Shown here in pieces: positions 42,844-51,711 of a stretch of DNA of 64,000 nucleotides (position 1 is the stretch's first letter; every line of letters begins with the position of its first letter). A model generated the notes under the pieces. The model did no database searches, was not told the DNA's origin, and saw nothing but the letters and a program-made list of their open reading frames with translations. Made by a program: the position numbers and the translations under genes. Source of the DNA: Rhizobium sp. TH135. GTDB lineage: Bacteria > Pseudomonadota > Alphaproteobacteria > Rhizobiales > Rhizobiaceae. The stretch spans positions 124,001 through 188,000 of the forward strand of contig NZ_PKRP01000001.1 of the NCBI RefSeq assembly GCF_002855515.1, in the 5' to 3' direction.

Positions 42844-44676
42844 TTAGCCCTCCGCCTCCAGAAACCCACCCGACTGCCGCGCCCAGAGACCGGCATAATG
42901 GCCGCCGAGCGCGAGAAGCTCGGCATGCGTGCCCTGCTCGACGATGCGGCCCTTGTCGAGGATCACGAGTCGATCCATGGCGGCGATAGTCGAGAGACGG
43001 TGAGCGATCGCGATGACCGTGCGATCCTGCATCAGGCCTTCGAGACTGGTCTGGATCGCCTGCTCGACCTCCGAATCCAGTGCAGAGGTAGCCTCGTCGA
43101 GGATCAGGATCGGCGCGTTCTTCAGGATCACCCGGGCAATCGCGATGCGCTGGCGCTGGCCGCCGGAGAGTTTCACCCCGCGTTCGCCGACATGGGCATC
43201 AAAGCCGGTGCGACCGTTCCAGTCGGACAGCCGTTCGATGAACTCGACCGCATGCGCCTGGCGCGCTGCTTCGATCACCTCCGCGCGCGTGGCCGAGCGG
43301 CGGCCATAGGCGATGTTGTCGTGGATCGAGCGATGCAGCAGCGAGGTGTCCTGCGTGACGACCGAAATATTCTGACGGATGCTCGCCTGCGTCGTGTGCG
43401 CCACGTCCTGTCCGTCGATGGTGATACGGCCAGATTCGAGATCGTAGAAGCGGAGCAGCAGGTTCATCAGCGTCGACTTGCCCGCACCTGAGCGGCCAAC
43501 GAGACCGATCCGTTCGCCGGGTTTCATGTCGAGCGAGAGGTTCTCGATGATCCCGCCCTTGCGGCCATAGTGGAACGAGACGTCGTCGAAGCGGATTGCG
43601 CCCTGGGTAACCACCAGCGGTCGGGCGGCTGGCGTGTCGGTGAGCCCGATCGGCTTGGCGATCGTTTCCATCGCCTCATGCACCGTGCCGACCTGATCGG
43701 AGATCTGGGTGATCTCCTGCGCCACGCGGGCGGATGTGCCAGAGATCTGCAGCGTCATCGGCAAGACCATGGCGACCACATCGATGCCGATGGCGCCATC
43801 GACCCAGAGCCGGACGGCAACCCAGGTCGTTCCGGCGATCAAGAGGCCGGAGAGGATGGTGAGGCCGATGGAGAAGAGCGACAGCCAGCGATGCTGGGTG
43901 ATCATCCGGCCGGTATGCTTGTCTACGCTTTCGCGCACGAAGGCATCCTCCTCCTCGGGCCGGGCGAAGAGCTTCACCGTCATGATATTGGTGTAGCTGT
44001 CGACGATGCGACCGACCATTTCCGAGCGCGCATAGGCAATCGCCTTCGAGCCGCGGCGGATCTGCGGCACGATCAGGATGAGAAAGCCGATATAGGCAAT
44101 CGTCCACAGCGCCACCGGCAGCACCAGCCACCAGCTGGCGGCAGCCAGAAAGGCCGACGTGATGACGCCAAGAGCTGCGAGATACCAGACGACCGAGATG
44201 ATCGAGACAACCGAGCTTCGAAGCGTGTGGCCGATTTCCAGGATGCGCGAGCCGATGCGACCGGCAAAATCATTCTGGAAGAAGGAAATGTTCTGGCGGA
44301 TGACATGCCAGTGGCTCTGCCAACGGACCATGTTGGTCACACCCGGCGCAATAGACTGGTTGAGCACCAGCCCCTGCAGCGTCGTCACCAGCGGGCGGAT
44401 GACGAGGACCAGGACAATCAACCCGAAGATCAGCCCGGAAGCTTCGGAAAACACCTGTTCTTTCGGCGTTGAGGTCAGCACCTCCACAAGCCGCCCCATC
44501 AACACCGGGATCGCAGCATCGGCAATGGCGACGAGCAAGCTCGCGAGCAGAAGTGCGATGAACAGGCCCTTCGCCTGGCGCACGAAGAACCAGTAGAAAT
44601 TCAGAAGTCCTTCCGGCGGATCCCCCGGCGTCTCGCGGGCGGTGGGAACGATAATGGTCTCGAAATAGCGGAGCAT
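42844..44676 (-). CDS. ABC transporter, fused permease-ATPase (exporter type)
   Basis: A 610-residue half-transporter: six membrane helices in the first 340 residues, then an ATPase with Walker A GRSGAGKSTL, signature VKLSGGQRQRIAIARV, Walker B LILDEATSALD and the switch His in AIAHRLSTI. Type IV exporter that would work as a homodimer; relatives export lipids, peptides or drugs. The start at 44676 (MLRYFETII) has only a weak ribosome site. It stands 126 bp downstream of the regulator gene on the same strand. Confidence 0.92.
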   Translation of the reverse strand: MLRYFETIIVPTARETPGDPPEGLLNFYWFFVRQAKGLFIALLLASLLVAIADAAIPVLMGRLVEVLTSTPKEQVFSEASGLIFGLIVLVLVIRPLVTTLQGLVLNQSIAPGVTNMVRWQSHWHVIRQNISFFQNDFAGRIGSRILEIGHTLRSSVVSIISVVWYLAALGVITSAFLAAASWWLVLPVALWTIAYIGFLILIVPQIRRGSKAIAYARSEMVGRIVDSYTNIMTVKLFARPEEEDAFVRESVDKHTGRMITQHRWLSLFSIGLTILSGLLIAGTTWVAVRLWVDGAIGIDVVAMVLPMTLQISGTSARVAQEITQISDQVGTVHEAMETIAKPIGLTDTPAARPLVVTQGAIRFDDVSFHYGRKGGIIENLSLDMKPGERIGLVGRSGAGKSTLMNLLLRFYDLESGRITIDGQDVAHTTQASIRQNISVVTQDTSLLHRSIHDNIAYGRRSATRAEVIEAARQAHAVEFIERLSDWNGRTGFDAHVGERGVKLSGGQRQRIAIARVILKNAPILILDEATSALDSEVEQAIQTSLEGLMQDRTVIAIAHRLSTIAAMDRLVILDKGRIVEQGTHAELLALGGHYAGLWARQSGGFLEAEG

Positions 44677-44802
44677 GAAATTGTCTCTGAAAATGGGAGG
44701 CGGCGGGGCAGTGCAGGCGGGAGACTCAAGCGAGCACTGGACGACAACTCCTAGCACTCCACGCTGGCAATGGGACAATTTCGCGACGGCGCTCAGACCG
44801 TC

Positions 44803-45630
44803 TCAGACCGGCCCCGCTCGCTCATCGCCCACCAAGGCACGGATTCGATCTGCGACCTCGGGGTCGATCGGCGTGTAGACCATCAGGTTGAGATCGACCC
44901 GTCCGTCGACGGCGAAGGCGGAGTATTCGAGATCGATGGTGCCGAGGACAGGATGCGCCAACCGCTTGGCCCCTTCCCCGGGAACGCTGATCTCGTTCTC
45001 GGCCCAGATCCTGCGAAAGTCGGCGCTCACTTCGGAAAGCTCATCGACAAGGTCGCCGATCTGCGACACCGCGCCGGCTCTGGCGGCATCGGCTCGAAAA
45101 GCGGCGATCGAAAAGCGCGCAATCGCCTCCCAGTCATGCTGCTTGGCGCGGACCTCGGGATTGCGAAACAGATAGCGCAGCATATTGCGCTCGCCCGGCG
45201 GCAGCTTTCCGTAATCGGAGAGAACGATGGTGGCCGCCCGGTTCCACGCGACCACATCCCAGGTTGCAGTCTTCACCACGGCGGGGCAGGTGTCGAGCCG
45301 GTCGATGAAGCGCTGCAAGCGCGGGCTGACGCCGTCCACGGACGTGTAGCGCGCCTCAGGCGGACGCCCCAGCCCTAACATGAACAGGTGCTCGCGCTCC
45401 GCTTCCGTCAGCAGCATGGCCCGTGCGATGCGGTTGAGCACATCGGCGGAAGGCGCACCACCGCGCCCCTGTTCGAGCCAAGTATACCATGTCGGACTGA
45501 TATTGGCGCGCTGGGCAATTTCCTCGCGCCGCAGACCCGGCGTGCGTCGACGTCCGGACAGGCCAAAGGTGGCCGGGTCCAGACGCGTCCTGCGGTCGCG
45601 AAGAAAACTTGCCAATGTCGTCGCGGCCAT
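44803..45630 (-). CDS. XRE-family regulator with MmyB-like ligand domain
   Basis: A 275-residue regulator. The N-terminal helix-turn-helix follows the MmyB pattern LRDRRTRLDP...RRTPGLRREEIAQRANISPTWYTWLEQGRG (residues 9-56). The C-terminal domain (WDVVAWNRAATIVLSDYGKLPPGERNMLRYLF; VELSEVSADFRRIW; TIDLEYSAFAVDGRVDLNLMVY) is the MmyB-like PAS-type sensor thought to bind fatty acids. It is divergent from a short-chain epimerase gene, its likely target, as is usual for this regulator type. Confidence 0.92.
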   Translation of the reverse strand: MAATTLASFLRDRRTRLDPATFGLSGRRRTPGLRREEIAQRANISPTWYTWLEQGRGGAPSADVLNRIARAMLLTEAEREHLFMLGLGRPPEARYTSVDGVSPRLQRFIDRLDTCPAVVKTATWDVVAWNRAATIVLSDYGKLPPGERNMLRYLFRNPEVRAKQHDWEAIARFSIAAFRADAARAGAVSQIGDLVDELSEVSADFRRIWAENEISVPGEGAKRLAHPVLGTIDLEYSAFAVDGRVDLNLMVYTPIDPEVADRIRALVGDERAGPV

Positions 45631-45641
45631 GAAGGACTGCC

Positions 45642-45690
45642 TATCCTGAGAGTTATTATACCATGATAAGATCACTACTTTAACAGGATA
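45642..45690. promoter_or_regulatory. Candidate operator between regulator and epimerase
   Basis: In the 105-bp divergent spacer there are two nested dyads: TATCCTG (45642-45648) with CAGGATA (45684-45690), and the imperfect TTATTAT-ACC-ATGATAA (45653-45669) in the middle. Symmetric sites at this position fit binding by the MmyB-type regulator. Confidence 0.45.
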
Positions 45691-45735
45691 ACAGATCTGC
45701 CATTGCTTGTCCCGTTCACTGGAAAGGATACAGGC

Positions 45736-46626
45736 ATGCAAATCTTCATCACAGGAGCCACCGGCTTTATCGGCTCGGCCGTCATTCCCGAACTGCTCAG
45801 CGCCGGACACCATGTTGTGGGGCTAACCCGATCGCAACGAGGCGCCGATATGCTGCGGAAGGTTGGCGCGGAGGCGCATCTGGGCGCACTTGAGGACTTG
45901 GACAGCCTCTCCCGCGGGGCCGAGAGGTCGGATGCCGTCATCCATCTCGCCTTCGACCATGATTTCTTAAACTACGAGGCCAATTGCCGGAAGGATGCCG
46001 ACGCGATTGCAGCGCTTGGTAAGCCGCTTGTCGGCTCCGACCGCCCGATGCTGATCACCTCGGCAATTGGCATGGGCATCGCAACCCCAGGCGAATTGGC
46101 CAAGGAAACCGTACTCGACCTCCAGCATGGGAACCCGCGCATCGCGTCCGAAAAGGCGGGACAAGGCCTGCTTCAGGCGGGCGTCAACCTCATCACCATC
46201 CGCCTCTCGCAAATTCACGATATCAGGCGCCAGGGCCTGGTCAGCTATCTCATCGACGCGGCACGGGCGCGAAACACGGCAGCCTACGTCGGGGATGGCG
46301 CCGGCCGCTGGTCGGCCTGCCATGTGAGCGACACCGCCCTGCTGTACCGGCTGGCCCTGGAAAAGGGTGAACGCGGTGCGCGCTACCACGCCGTCGAAGA
46401 GGAAGGCATCAGTCTTCGCAACATCGCTCACGCGATCGGTGTGCGGTTCGACCTTCCGGTGCAATCCGTGACGGCAGAACAGGCCCCGGATTATCTCGGT
46501 GCCATGTCAGGCTTTGCGACCTTCGACATGCCGGCGTCATCAGTGCTGACACAGGCAGCACTGGGCTGGAAACCAACCGGTCCCGGCCTCCTAGACGACA
46601 TCAGGGCCATGCCACGCGAAACCTGA
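45736..46626 (+). CDS. NAD(P)-dependent epimerase/reductase (extended SDR)
   Basis: A 296-residue extended short-chain dehydrogenase. ITGATGFIGSAVIPELL at residues 5-21 is the cofactor glycine motif (TGATGFIG). The catalytic YxxxK is not in its standard form; the corresponding region reads TSAIGMGIATPGEL. Substrate unknown; relatives reduce small carbonyls or act on sugars. GGAAAGG precedes the ATG. Divergent from and probably controlled by the MmyB-type regulator. Confidence 0.85.
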   Translation: MQIFITGATGFIGSAVIPELLSAGHHVVGLTRSQRGADMLRKVGAEAHLGALEDLDSLSRGAERSDAVIHLAFDHDFLNYEANCRKDADAIAALGKPLVGSDRPMLITSAIGMGIATPGELAKETVLDLQHGNPRIASEKAGQGLLQAGVNLITIRLSQIHDIRRQGLVSYLIDAARARNTAAYVGDGAGRWSACHVSDTALLYRLALEKGERGARYHAVEEEGISLRNIAHAIGVRFDLPVQSVTAEQAPDYLGAMSGFATFDMPASSVLTQAALGWKPTGPGLLDDIRAMPRET

Positions 46627-46646
46627 CGCGCGAAGCCCTGATCGCC

Positions 46647-48158
46647 TCACGTCCCGCAGAACGTCCGCGTTACCCGCTCGTCCGGTCTGGGCGGCACCCG
46701 CAGATCGGCGGTACTGGGATCCTCTGCATAGGGATTGGCAAGCGCCTCGACGAGACGATGGAAGAAGGAGAAGTCGCCATAAACAGCAGCGGCGATCGCC
46801 TCTTCGATGCGATGGTTGCGGGCGATCAGTGCCGGATTGACCGCCTCCATCGCGGCCTGTCGCTCGGGCGCTGACCTGTTGTCGTCGATGCGGGCATGCC
46901 AGCGGGCGAGCCAGTCGGAGAGACCCGGCTGAGGGACCGTGAAGAGATCGGTCAGCGTTTCCACGGCTGCCCCGCCGACGACTTTGGAGAGTGCGCGGAA
47001 GGTCAGTGTAAAATCCGCCTCGCCCTGATGCATCAGCTCGAGGAAGTCGGTGACAAGCTGGCGGTCGTCTTCACCCTCGCCCGTCACACCGAGCTTTGCC
47101 GCAAACAGCGCCAGCCATTCAGCCTGGAAGACATCGCCGAAGGCCTTGAGCACGCCGTTAGCCGCCTCCAGCGCTTTTTCTTCGTCTGCATCAAGGAGCG
47201 GCAGCAGGCATTCGGCGAGCCGCGCGATGTTCCATTGGCCGATACCGGGCTGGTTGGCATAGGCATACCGGCCGCGCTGGTCGATCGAGGAGAAGACCTT
47301 GCGCGGATCATATTCGTCGAGGAAGGCGCAAGGGCCGAAATCGATGGTTTCGCCCGAGATCGCCATGTTGTCGGTGTTCATCACGCCATGGATGAAGCCG
47401 ATCGACAGCCAACGGGCAATGAGCCGCGCCTGCCGTTCCGCAACCAAGGTCAGCATGGCGAGATACGGGCTCTCGGCCCCCCGCGCTTCCGGATAGTGTC
47501 GGTCGATGACGTGGTCGGCGAGCATCTGGACGGCTTCTTCATCGCCTTGTGCGGCGAAGAACTGGAAGGTGCCGACGCGGATGTGGCTGGCAGCGACCCG
47601 GGTGAAGACGGCGCCCGGCAGCATGGTCTCGCGCATCACGGTTTCACCGGTCGCAACCGCCGCAAGCGCCCGTGTTGCAGGCACGCCAAGCGCGGCAAAC
47701 GCCTCCGACACGATGTATTCGCGCAGAACCGGGCCAAGGGCCGCCATGCCATCGCCATTGCGCGAAAACGCTGTTGGCCCCGATCCCTTGAGCTGAATAT
47801 CGTGGCGGCGCCCCGCGCGATCGACGACCTCGCCGAGAAGCAGCGCCCGCCCATCACCGAGCTGCGGGTTGAAATGGCCGAACTGGTGGCCCGCATAGGC
47901 CTGCGCCAGCGGCTCGGCGCCAACGGGGATCACCTGCCCGCCGAACAGCTGGGCGAGACGCGCGCTATCGACATCCGCAACATCGAGCCCCAACTCCTCC
48001 GCCAGCGCCTGATTGAAGCGGATCAGCTGCGGTGCGCGGGCGGCGGCAGGTTTCGCCGGTCGGTGGAAGCGCTGCGGCAGGCGGGCGTAAGTGTTGTCGA
48101 AGGAAAACAAAGGGCACTCCTGGTCCGGCAGCAGGCCGGACAATGTCATGGGCATCAT
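46647..48158 (-). CDS. selO: SelO pseudokinase, protein AMPylase
   Basis: A 503-residue YdiU/UPF0061 protein. SelO transfers AMP to protein Ser/Thr/Tyr residues and is linked to redox stress. Family marks: AYAGHQFGHFNPQLGDGRALLLGE (about residues 86-109), DIQLKGSGPTAFSRNGDG, HGVMNTDNM and IDFGPCAFLDEYDP. It ends FCGT: the penultimate-region Cys takes the place of the selenocysteine found in animal SelO. ATG 48158 or the adjacent 48155 is the start. Confidence 0.95.
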   Translation of the reverse strand: MMPMTLSGLLPDQECPLFSFDNTYARLPQRFHRPAKPAAARAPQLIRFNQALAEELGLDVADVDSARLAQLFGGQVIPVGAEPLAQAYAGHQFGHFNPQLGDGRALLLGEVVDRAGRRHDIQLKGSGPTAFSRNGDGMAALGPVLREYIVSEAFAALGVPATRALAAVATGETVMRETMLPGAVFTRVAASHIRVGTFQFFAAQGDEEAVQMLADHVIDRHYPEARGAESPYLAMLTLVAERQARLIARWLSIGFIHGVMNTDNMAISGETIDFGPCAFLDEYDPRKVFSSIDQRGRYAYANQPGIGQWNIARLAECLLPLLDADEEKALEAANGVLKAFGDVFQAEWLALFAAKLGVTGEGEDDRQLVTDFLELMHQGEADFTLTFRALSKVVGGAAVETLTDLFTVPQPGLSDWLARWHARIDDNRSAPERQAAMEAVNPALIARNHRIEEAIAAAVYGDFSFFHRLVEALANPYAEDPSTADLRVPPRPDERVTRTFCGT

Positions 48159-48220
48159 CCAGATATGGGATCACGCGGCGGCGAGACAAGCAAAACCGCA
48201 GGGCATGACCGGGTTTCGGC

Positions 48221-48886
48221 CTAAGGCAAAGCTTTGCGTTCGGCGGCGAGCGGAGCGGGCGGCAGCGGAGGCGCGTCGAGACCGACAAAGGGATCAGCCC
48301 AGGCGGGCAAGGCCTCCAAGCGCCCATACCACGCCTCAATGGCCGGATAATCGCCAAGCGGCAGGCCGGCCACATCATTGAACGGCAGGAAGGACGCCAT
48401 GCGGAAGTCGGCATAGGAGAGGCCACTGTCGAGCAGGAAGGGGCGTTCAGCCAACTCCGCCGCGAGAAGACCGGCGGAGCGGTGGAAAGCGGCAAGCCCT
48501 TCCTCCACCGATGCCGGATCGACAGGGCCGATGCCATAACGCTGCTTGGTGCCGAATTCGAAATGCACCATGTCGCAGGCATGGACGAAATTGGCCTTGC
48601 CCCAGCTCAGCCACCGGATCATCTCGGGTTCTTCGTCGTCGTTACGCCAAAACCCCTCGCCGGAGAGCCGCGAAAGCCGGCAGGCGATGGCATCCGCCTC
48701 CCAGAGGCTGCGCCGGCCCTCCTCCTCCAGGATCGGGATCGAAAGACCTGGATTGAGCGCCCTGTATTTCTCAGCCTGTCCGGGCGAAAAGGGCGATGCA
48801 AAGACAAAGTCCACCGGCGAGCCCAGATGCCGGGCGACGGCCACGGCAAGGCGTGGATTGGGATTGCGACTGTAGTGCAGCTTCAT
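48221..48886 (-). CDS. Glutathione S-transferase
   Basis: A 221-residue GST. The thioredoxin domain starts MKLHYSRNPNPRLAVAVARHLG with the Ser/Asn/Arg set used by bacterial GSTs, has LNPGLSIPILEEEG (cis-Pro) and LWEADAIACRLS (glutathione-binding Glu-Ala/Ser region). The helical domain has LDSGLSYADFRMASFLPF. GGGAGGA is before the ATG at 48886. Substrate unknown. The 240-bp spacer to the next gene (48887-49126) holds a TTGCGG-N18-TACGAT promoter-like pair. Confidence 0.9.
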   Translation of the reverse strand: MKLHYSRNPNPRLAVAVARHLGSPVDFVFASPFSPGQAEKYRALNPGLSIPILEEEGRRSLWEADAIACRLSRLSGEGFWRNDDEEPEMIRWLSWGKANFVHACDMVHFEFGTKQRYGIGPVDPASVEEGLAAFHRSAGLLAAELAERPFLLDSGLSYADFRMASFLPFNDVAGLPLGDYPAIEAWYGRLEALPAWADPFVGLDAPPLPPAPLAAERKALP

Positions 48887-49126
48887 GATAGTCCTCCCGC
48901 CTCGTCTGGACACGGGCAGCACATGCCGCCTCACACAACCGATCCACAGGAAGCCACGGAACCGCAAGGTGGTCCAGCCTTCTGCCGCGCATGCCCGGAT
49001 TTGGCTGTTGGTCGAAGCCATCGCGCAGTACCGATCCCTTGCGGGCAAATGACCGGACGCGCTACGATCGGCGATGAAGTCCCGGAAGGCCATGCGGCCT
49101 CTCTGGCCAATGCCTGCGAGACCCCA

Positions 49127-49627
49127 ATGCGCCCTGCCCGACAGCTGATTGCCGCCCTGATGCTCCCTCTTGCAGCGCTTGCCGCCTGCACGACGACCGA
49201 AGACGCCAATCGCGCGCTGCAATCCCGCTGGATCGGCCAGCCGGCCGAGCGCTTCTTCGCAGCCTATGGCCCACCGATCGACGAATATCCGCTATCCTCG
49301 GGCAAGATCTACACCTGGCGGGGTGGCGACAAGACACGCTACATCCCACCGGTCTACTCGCGTCCCGAACCGGCGCGCACCATCGTGCGCACCGAAACCC
49401 GCCAAGACGGCTCGGGCCAGACGGTGACCCAGACCCGGGTGATCACCCGCGACCCCTTCTGGGAGCCGGAAGTGATCACGCCCGGTCGCTACGAGCAGCT
49501 CTTCTGCGAATTGCAGATCAACACCGACGCATCAGGCGTGATTTCGACGATCCGCGCCAGCAACGACACCACCGGCAACGGCTTCAGCCTCTCCCGCTGC
49601 GCGGAAGTCCTGGGCGTCGGGAAGTGA
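49127..49627 (+). CDS. Putative lipoprotein
   Basis: A 166-residue protein with a lipoprotein signal (lipobox LAAC, Cys21) and a short mature part: WIGQPAERFFAAYGPPIDEYPLSSGKIYTWRGG, a repeated RTIVRTETRQDGSGQTVTQTR strand, and CELQINTDASGVISTIRASND near the end. The W.G....F...G.P....L..G...Y.W pattern recalls small outer-membrane lipoproteins of the SmpA/BamE type but is not a firm match. Likely envelope. Confidence 0.72.
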   Translation: MRPARQLIAALMLPLAALAACTTTEDANRALQSRWIGQPAERFFAAYGPPIDEYPLSSGKIYTWRGGDKTRYIPPVYSRPEPARTIVRTETRQDGSGQTVTQTRVITRDPFWEPEVITPGRYEQLFCELQINTDASGVISTIRASNDTTGNGFSLSRCAEVLGVGK

Positions 49628-49759
49628 TGACTTTGAAGTAATTCTGAAAGCAACAACTGCGGAATTAAGATTAGAAGCAATACATCGCTTGAACGAACGA
49701 TCAGACGATGTCTGTTTTGAGCCAGGATTCAACGCGACCAACCGGGCGCTAAGGATGCA

Positions 49760-50638
49760 TCAGTTGATCGATGCGACCTCTGCGGCCATCGCGCGGTCAT
49801 CCTGTGAGGCCTTGGGCAGAAGCGCGTCGCAGGCGCCCTTGTGGCCGGTCAATTCCTTGACGAGATCATAGGTCGCGTCGGCGAGCGTCCAACGGACGGC
49901 AGCCTGCAACCCTTCCTGCGACTTGCTGCCGATCTTGATGTCGAACAACTCGTCGGAGAAGAAGCGGAAGACCGAGGCGAAGACTTCGCGACCGACCGCC
50001 TGCTTCGAGTAGGAATTGGCCTTGATGATGCGGGTGGACTTGGTGTCCGTGACCCGAATGTCGACGGCGGCTGTCACGGCAAAACGTCGGGCACCGGCAC
50101 CGGCACCTCCGACGCTTGCCTCGAGGCCACCGGAATAGGTGTTGAAGTCAAGCTGGGTGATCACCCCGTCGATGACATAATCGGAGCCACGCAGCGCACC
50201 CTTGACCAGCGGCCGGAAGGGCAGGCTCTCATCACCGACCACAACATTGCCGCCATCCCCCAGGATCTGCTCGCGAGCACGGGCGATTTCCCATTCGGAG
50301 ACGGCCGTATTCGACCGATTGACCTGCTTCACGCCCGCCTTTTGCAGCAGGGACACCATCATGCCAGCACTGTCGCGCGGCAGATAATTGCCGGTTTCTT
50401 CAGACGAATAACGCCCGGTTTGATCCGTGATCACATGCACGGCAAAGATGCGCGGGTAGCGCTGAACTTCGGGTGTCTTGCTCAGGCATTCCAGAGCTGC
50501 ATCAACAGGCGTGCGTGTCGCAATCGGAACAGGGCCGAGGAAGGGTTCCTTAGGGGCTTGCTCCGCCGTTTGCGATTGGCAGGCGGCGAGAAAAATGACC
50601 GGAGCAAGCAGGAGGCCACGCAATATACCAGAAGTCAT
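49760..50638 (-). CDS. hfaB: CsgG/HfaB-family outer-membrane secretion lipoprotein
   Basis: A 292-residue lipoprotein (signal to Cys20 in FLAAC). The CsgG fold is visible: RIFAVHVITDQTGRYSSEETGNYLPRDSAGMMVSLLQKAG near the N-terminus, SDYVIDGVITQLDFNTYSGG with the pore-loop region, the AAVDIRVTDTKSTRIIKANSY strand and the C-terminal helices VFRFFSDELFDIKIGSKSQEGLQAAVRWTL. CsgG forms the ring pore that exports curli subunits; HfaB does this for the holdfast anchor of Caulobacter. It lies 10 bp behind the HfaA-like gene. No CsgE or CsgF is present. Confidence 0.85.
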   Translation of the reverse strand: MTSGILRGLLLAPVIFLAACQSQTAEQAPKEPFLGPVPIATRTPVDAALECLSKTPEVQRYPRIFAVHVITDQTGRYSSEETGNYLPRDSAGMMVSLLQKAGVKQVNRSNTAVSEWEIARAREQILGDGGNVVVGDESLPFRPLVKGALRGSDYVIDGVITQLDFNTYSGGLEASVGGAGAGARRFAVTAAVDIRVTDTKSTRIIKANSYSKQAVGREVFASVFRFFSDELFDIKIGSKSQEGLQAAVRWTLADATYDLVKELTGHKGACDALLPKASQDDRAMAAEVASIN

Positions 50639-50648
50639 GCCTCGGGCC

Positions 50649-50987
50649 TCAATTGTTCAGGATCGAATTGTTGCTGTCGGTCTGGGTGATCGTCTGGGCA
50701 CCCGAATTGGTCTGGGTGGTCGTGATCGTGTTGCCGGATCCGTTGATCGTGATGGTCGTGGCATTCCCGGTCTGCTGCGTGCCCAATCCCGCCGCCGAAC
50801 CGACGCCCGTCGCGGGGAATTTGCCCTGCAATTCCAGACGTGTGCGTTCGAGATTGAGAAGCACCTGGCGCTCATTGGCCGAGCGGAACTGATAGGGCCG
50901 ATCTTCGCCAAGACCATTCGCGACCGCCGCCGAGGGCGCCATGACAGCGAGCACCAACAGCCCCGCAGAATATCTAGAAACGTCCAT
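50649..50987 (-). CDS. hfaA: HfaA-like short curlin-type subunit
   Basis: A 112-residue exported protein (signal peptide to about residue 23, AVANG). The first mature part YQFRSANERQVLLNLERTRLEL is like HfaA; the last 45 residues are a curlin-like tract rich in Q, N, T, G and S (QQTGNATTITINGSGN, then TQTNSGAQTITQTDSNN). It has no Cys and no charges in that tract, as amyloid subunits do. GGGGGG is before the ATG. First gene of a two-gene unit with the CsgG-like gene. Confidence 0.75.
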   Translation of the reverse strand: MDVSRYSAGLLVLAVMAPSAAVANGLGEDRPYQFRSANERQVLLNLERTRLELQGKFPATGVGSAAGLGTQQTGNATTITINGSGNTITTTQTNSGAQTITQTDSNNSILNN

Positions 50988-51237
50988 AACACCCCCCTAA
51001 AATTCTACAGCTTACTCGTCTCTTCCTACCTGTAATCTAAGGATGGGATAGCACTAAAGACAGCCGGAGACAGCGAAAATCTACTGCAAAAATAGATAAG
51101 CCGAGAAGACACCGGAAACTCGTTGCCGAAAGACAACACCATTTAACAACAACGCACAAACCACTGATGACACTGGACAATAGAAGATTGATGACGCAAC
51201 AATCATACGACGTCGAGCGAACGTATAGGTCAACTCC

Positions 51238-51654
51238 ATGCGTATATTTATATCTATGACACTTGCTATCGGTCTAGCTGCCTCTCCGGTGGCGGCTGAG
51301 ACGAATACGGTGGAAAATTTTGTCCGCGCCATGGTAGAGTTGAAGCGCGCTGGGGCGACTTGTGAGCCCTATGTGCAAGGCTCTCCGCTCAGTCTCATGG
51401 CTGGCATCGACGCCTATTTTGTTGCGTTGAAACAGCCCGTCCCCAACACCGTGGACGAGCGGACCAGGGACAGCATCGGCAAATTGATCAAGCAGCATGC
51501 GGCTTACATTTGCTCGACGAAACTTGTGAAAGCGCAGAACAATTACATCAGCGCTGCTGCGAGTTACATGGACAACAAGCCGGCGGAATGGCCGGATGCG
51601 CCCTGGATCGACTTCCCGCAGTGGTGTCAGGACCCGGCCTGCGCGGAATACTGA
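51238..51654 (+). CDS. Exported protein with four cysteines, in the fibre locus
   Basis: A 138-residue protein with a signal peptide (to about residue 20, SPVAAE). The mature part is helical with Cys42, Cys92, Cys130 and Cys135, likely two disulphides; it ends in a Trp/Pro-rich tail (WPDAPWIDFPQWCQDPACAEY). It is transcribed opposite to the fibre genes and lies between hfaA and the HfaD-like gene. No family recognised; position suggests a periplasmic helper of the fibre system, unproven. Confidence 0.68.
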   Translation: MRIFISMTLAIGLAASPVAAETNTVENFVRAMVELKRAGATCEPYVQGSPLSLMAGIDAYFVALKQPVPNTVDERTRDSIGKLIKQHAAYICSTKLVKAQNNYISAAASYMDNKPAEWPDAPWIDFPQWCQDPACAEY

Positions 51655-51711
51655 CATCCGGTTTCCGAGCTGCACTCAGACGAAGTTCGCGCCTCGTCAG
51701 AAGGAAATTCC

